This document shows positions 61,295 through 64,000 of a DNA stretch of 64,000 bases, piece by piece; position 1 is the stretch's first letter, and every line of letters begins with the position of its first letter. The stretch is from Plasmodium brasilianum (lineage: Eukaryota > Apicomplexa > Aconoidasida > Haemosporida > Plasmodiidae), in NCBI RefSeq assembly GCF_023973825.1, contig NC_090123.1:440001-504000 (forward strand). Direction: 5' to 3'. The notes beneath the pieces are model-generated. The model did not search any database. It was not told the DNA's origin and saw only the letters and a program-made list of their open reading frames with translations. The translations under genes and the position numbers were made by a program.

Positions 61295-64000
61295 TCAGTC
61301 TTGGTAATACTGCACATAAAAATTAATATCCGAAATTAGATATTGCACTTGTGGTTTTAATAATTCTATTATCATTTGACACAATGATTTTTTTATAAGC
61401 TGTCCACAGTTTAAACAAGATAATTCGATTAATGAAACTTCAAAAGGTGCTACTTTTTTTATATATTGATAACACGAAACACAAGTTTTCAGTTGTTCAT
61501 TTGTTGAATACTTTTTACTTTTACTATTTCTCTCATGCACATTATTCTGTGATGTATCATCTGGTGAACAGTTATTCTGTAAGCTCATATATGGCGTATC
61601 TTCATACTCCGAATTCGTACTCTGTGAAATTATATTATGTGAACCACTTTTTTCTAAAATGTTATTCTGCAAAATGCAATTTTGGGATTTGGTTTTTTCC
61701 AAAATGACATTTTCCTTCTTCTCCTTATCATATTGAACGAACTGTTTTTTAACCCTTGCTCTTTCTTCTGTAGATGATCCTTTCAGTGGACTAATAAAAG
61801 ACGTTAAGGTTTTGAATGTGCTATAATTACTGCTACTACAATTCTGTTCACATATATTATGGCAACTATTATCATACATGTGTGTATGTTCATTTCCTGT
61901 ATTCACAGTATTTTTCTTAATATTATTATTATTATGCATGTAGTACAACGTACTTCCTTTCTCTTCGTTTGTATTCTGTTCTCTATTATTACTCTCCTTA
62001 TACTCTTTTTCACTTTTACAATAATGGTCTAATATCTTTGAAGGGATGTTCAATTCATCGTTATTATGCTTTTTTAATTTATCAGCTGTAAGAACTCTTC
62101 CACTTTGTATTTTTTCATTTTTTAAATTTCTTGGGGAATAATACTTGTTGTTCTTATATAACATATTATCATTAGATAAATTAGTTTCATTATTCAAATT
62201 TGTATTATTGCATGCCGTTATTTTTGTTTTGTTTATTATAATTGTAGAATTTTCTTGGCTATCTTTGTAACATGTTTCGTTATAAGCATTGTTATTTATC
62301 AGGTTCTTCCTTTGCTTACCTTCATAACTATTACTATTGATATTGCCACTGATATTACCGTTAGCAAGTGTTTTCGTATCAAAACCTTTGTAGCTATTGT
62401 ATGAATTATTATACACGTTATTATGTACCATATTATTGTACATATTATTATGCAGAATAGGATCTATGTTGTTATAGTAAGTATTTCCACTATTCTCCAT
62501 GCAAGTGTTGTTTGTATTAATGTGACTACCATCATAGTCATAAATGCAATTATAATTAACGTTACTAGCATTATTATAGCCATTATTATTTCCATTACTG
62601 TTACCGTTATTATTGCCCTTATTGATGTACATGTCATTATATATTTTCCTATGCCTATTATTATGATTGTCTGGATTATGTACATACTTACTGAAATTAA
62701 AACCATTAGACATATGATTACCATCTGCATTCATGTTACAGTTATTACTATTATTACTGCTGTTATTTTCTTGGATAATATTTTCTAAATTGTTATCTAA
62801 ATTGCGACTGTCAAAATTTCGATTGTCTAAATTGCTACTATTACGTGTTTCGAATGACATACAGTTCTGCGCAATCCTTTTTTTACCTCTGAAATATTTA
62901 CTCGCTTTTTCTATATTATTTAAAGTAGGTGGAGAATAGTCGTGTGAATTGTAACTACAATTATTATTACTATTAGCAGTATTGCTGTTTTTATTATTGG
63001 CTATTGAGTTAGTAATATCATAATTATTATTTTGTTTTACATTTATATACGGAAAATTATTCGTATTCATGTATCTATTTACATTCCCCATAGTACTATT
63101 ATAACTCCTAAAATTATTGGTATAATTATATATGTGATCCGTATTAGAACTACCTATGTTGTTGTTATAATTAATGGTATCATTATCCACGATGTTATTA
63201 TTGCTTATGCAATTATTACTCATGTTCAGGCTTCTCAAGTTGTTATTGATAATAAAGTTATTGTCATTACTGCTGTTGTTATTATTGCTGTTGTTATTAT
63301 TGCTGTTGTTATTAATGCAGTTGTTATTACTGTTGTTGTTATTGCTTCTGTTGTTATTGATGCTGTTCTTATAACTCCTACTGTTATTACTACTATTGTT
63401 ATAACTGTTACTGTCACAGTCATTCCTGCCGTAGTCGTTTCTTCCATAATTGTTACTATCACAATAATTACCCTCATAAATATTGTTATTATACCTTCCA
63501 TGGGCATACATCACATTGCTGTTATTGGTATTTATATTATTTACACAATTTTTACTTACATTGTTGTAATAATAATTAAAATCATTACCAGTGGAATTAT
63601 TATAATTGTAATTATAATTATTATTATTATTATTCATATTGCTACTGTTATTGCTATTATTATTGTTGTTATTCAAACTTCTTCTATTTTTATAACCATT
63701 CTTGTTATATTCCAGCGAGAAGTTTTTTTTCTTTTGATAGTTCTGCGTATTACTATCTCTATTACCATAACTGTTATCGTATTCATGGTTATTAGTACTA
63801 GTGTTATCCATATCAATATTATAATTAATTCTATTATTTTCATTTAACTTGGTAACATTGGGTTGTCTTCCATGCCCTATTTCATTGCTTATATTTTTGT
63901 TATCAACATTAACATCAACATTAACATCAACATTAACATCAACATTAGCATCAACATTAGCATCAACATTAACATCAACATTTCTATTAAATTTTCCATT
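61295..64000 (-). CDS. Asn-rich protein with C-terminal zinc ribbon, partial (5' end beyond window)
   Basis: The frame is open from the right window edge to a TAA at 61295; the first in-frame ATG inside is at 63811 (838 residues to the stop). It is therefore likely 5'-truncated by the window. The edge portion encodes repeats of VDVN/VDAN (63892-63985). The body is dominated by Asn with interspersed Tyr, Ser, Gly and His, including long poly-Asn-like blocks. The only domain-like part is the last 65 residues. It has two Cys pairs, C777-x2-C780 and C799-x2-C802, separated by 18 residues, followed by a predicted helix (LIKKSLCQMIIELLKP). This looks like a small zinc ribbon or treble-clef finger. 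I recall a zinc-finger protein next to mdr1 in P. falciparum, consistent with this. Its partner is unknown. Confidence 0.85.
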   Translation of the reverse strand, partial: NGKFNRNVDVNVDANVDANVDVNVDVNVDVNVDNKNISNEIGHGRQPNVTKLNENNRINYNIDMDNTSTNNHEYDNSYGNRDSNTQNYQKKKNFSLEYNKNGYKNRRSLNNNNNNSNNSSNMNNNNNNYNYNYNNSTGNDFNYYYNNVSKNCVNNINTNNSNVMYAHGRYNNNIYEGNYCDSNNYGRNDYGRNDCDSNSYNNSSNNSRSYKNSINNNRSNNNNSNNNCINNNSNNNNSNNNNSSNDNNFIINNNLRSLNMSNNCISNNNIVDNDTINYNNNIGSSNTDHIYNYTNNFRSYNSTMGNVNRYMNTNNFPYINVKQNNNYDITNSIANNKNSNTANSNNNCSYNSHDYSPPTLNNIEKASKYFRGKKRIAQNCMSFETRNSSNLDNRNFDSRNLDNNLENIIQENNSSNNSNNCNMNADGNHMSNGFNFSKYVHNPDNHNNRHRKIYNDMYINKGNNNGNSNGNNNGYNNASNVNYNCIYDYDGSHINTNNTCMENSGNTYYNNIDPILHNNMYNNMVHNNVYNNSYNSYKGFDTKTLANGNISGNINSNSYEGKQRKNLINNNAYNETCYKDSQENSTIIINKTKITACNNTNLNNETNLSNDNMLYKNNKYYSPRNLKNEKIQSGRVLTADKLKKHNNDELNIPSKILDHYCKSEKEYKESNNREQNTNEEKGSTLYYMHNNNNIKKNTVNTGNEHTHMYDNSCHNICEQNCSSSNYSTFKTLTSFISPLKGSSTEERARVKKQFVQYDKEKKENVILEKTKSQNCILQNNILEKSGSHNIISQSTNSEYEDTPYMSLQNNCSPDDTSQNNVHERNSKSKKYSTNEQLKTCVSCYQYIKKVAPFEVSLIELSCLNCGQLIKKSLCQMIIELLKPQVQYLISDINFYVQYYQD
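63892..63985 (-). repeat. 12-bp in-frame repeat encoding VDVN/VDAN
   Basis: Copies of (plus strand) CATCAACATTAA with A/G change at one site, running to near the window edge. On the minus strand they encode Asn-Val-Asp-Val/Ala units within the zinc-ribbon gene. Confidence 0.9.

Noticed and set aside
62423..63847. Long plus-strand and shifted frames opposite the Asn-rich gene, rich in Ile/Val/Thr
   Set aside because: They are shadows of the AAT/AAC-rich minus-strand coding sequence and lack any independent support.

Overview
The window is nuclear DNA of a malaria parasite (Plasmodium). It is very A+T-rich, its noncoding DNA is full of homopolymer and (AT)n tracts, its genes are broken by short GT..AG introns with A+T-rich interiors, and its proteins carry Asn- and Lys-rich low-complexity inserts. 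The ABC transporter at 52558-56949 is MDR1. The neighbours (mitochondrial processing peptidase alpha, a DnaJ protein, an NRAMP/DMT1 transporter, a karyopherin beta) are, as I remember it, in the same order around mdr1 on P. falciparum chromosome 5. The MDR1 sequence is clearly not P. falciparum. Base composition argues against the GC-richer P. vivax/P. knowlesi group. A P. malariae- or P. ovale-like species is my best guess, but the sequence alone does not settle it.

Layout, left to right. (-) an unrecognised WD40-like protein, 402-3662. (-) karyopherin beta (importin-5 type), 6900-10274. (+) a three-exon MerC-like membrane protein, 15186-16256. (-) NRAMP/DMT1 metal transporter, 18792-20555. 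(+) an unrecognised multi-exon gene supported by two exons, 24663-25328. (+) a two-exon RAP-domain protein, 26274-31189. (-) a five-exon GINS Psf1-like replication protein, 32463-33860. (+) a six-exon Tctex-type dynein light chain, 34743-36229. (-) a multi-exon DnaJ protein with a DnaJ-X domain, 36940 to about 40946. (+) a small conserved-looking protein, 43115-43318. (-) a two-exon helical-repeat protein, 43812-47086. (+) MPP alpha, two exons, 48920-50777. (-) MDR1, 52558-56949. (-) an Asn-rich zinc-ribbon protein that runs off the right edge, 61295 to beyond 64000.

There are no operons. Genes alternate between head-to-head and tail-to-tail arrangements with long A+T-rich spacers. Divergent pairs such as Psf1/Tctex (883 bp apart) share one upstream region. 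Several small multi-exon genes (MerC-like, Psf1, Tctex, and the extra exons of DnaJ, RAP and the helical-repeat protein) are not seen as long open frames. I recovered them by matching splice sites, checking intron phase and recognising family patterns. Loose themes are the mitochondrion (MPP alpha, the RAP protein, the helical-repeat protein) and metal or drug transport (MerC-like, NRAMP, MDR1). I see no rRNA, tRNA, CRISPR array or transposon. Spacers and some introns hold numerous minisatellites with 9- to 24-bp units.
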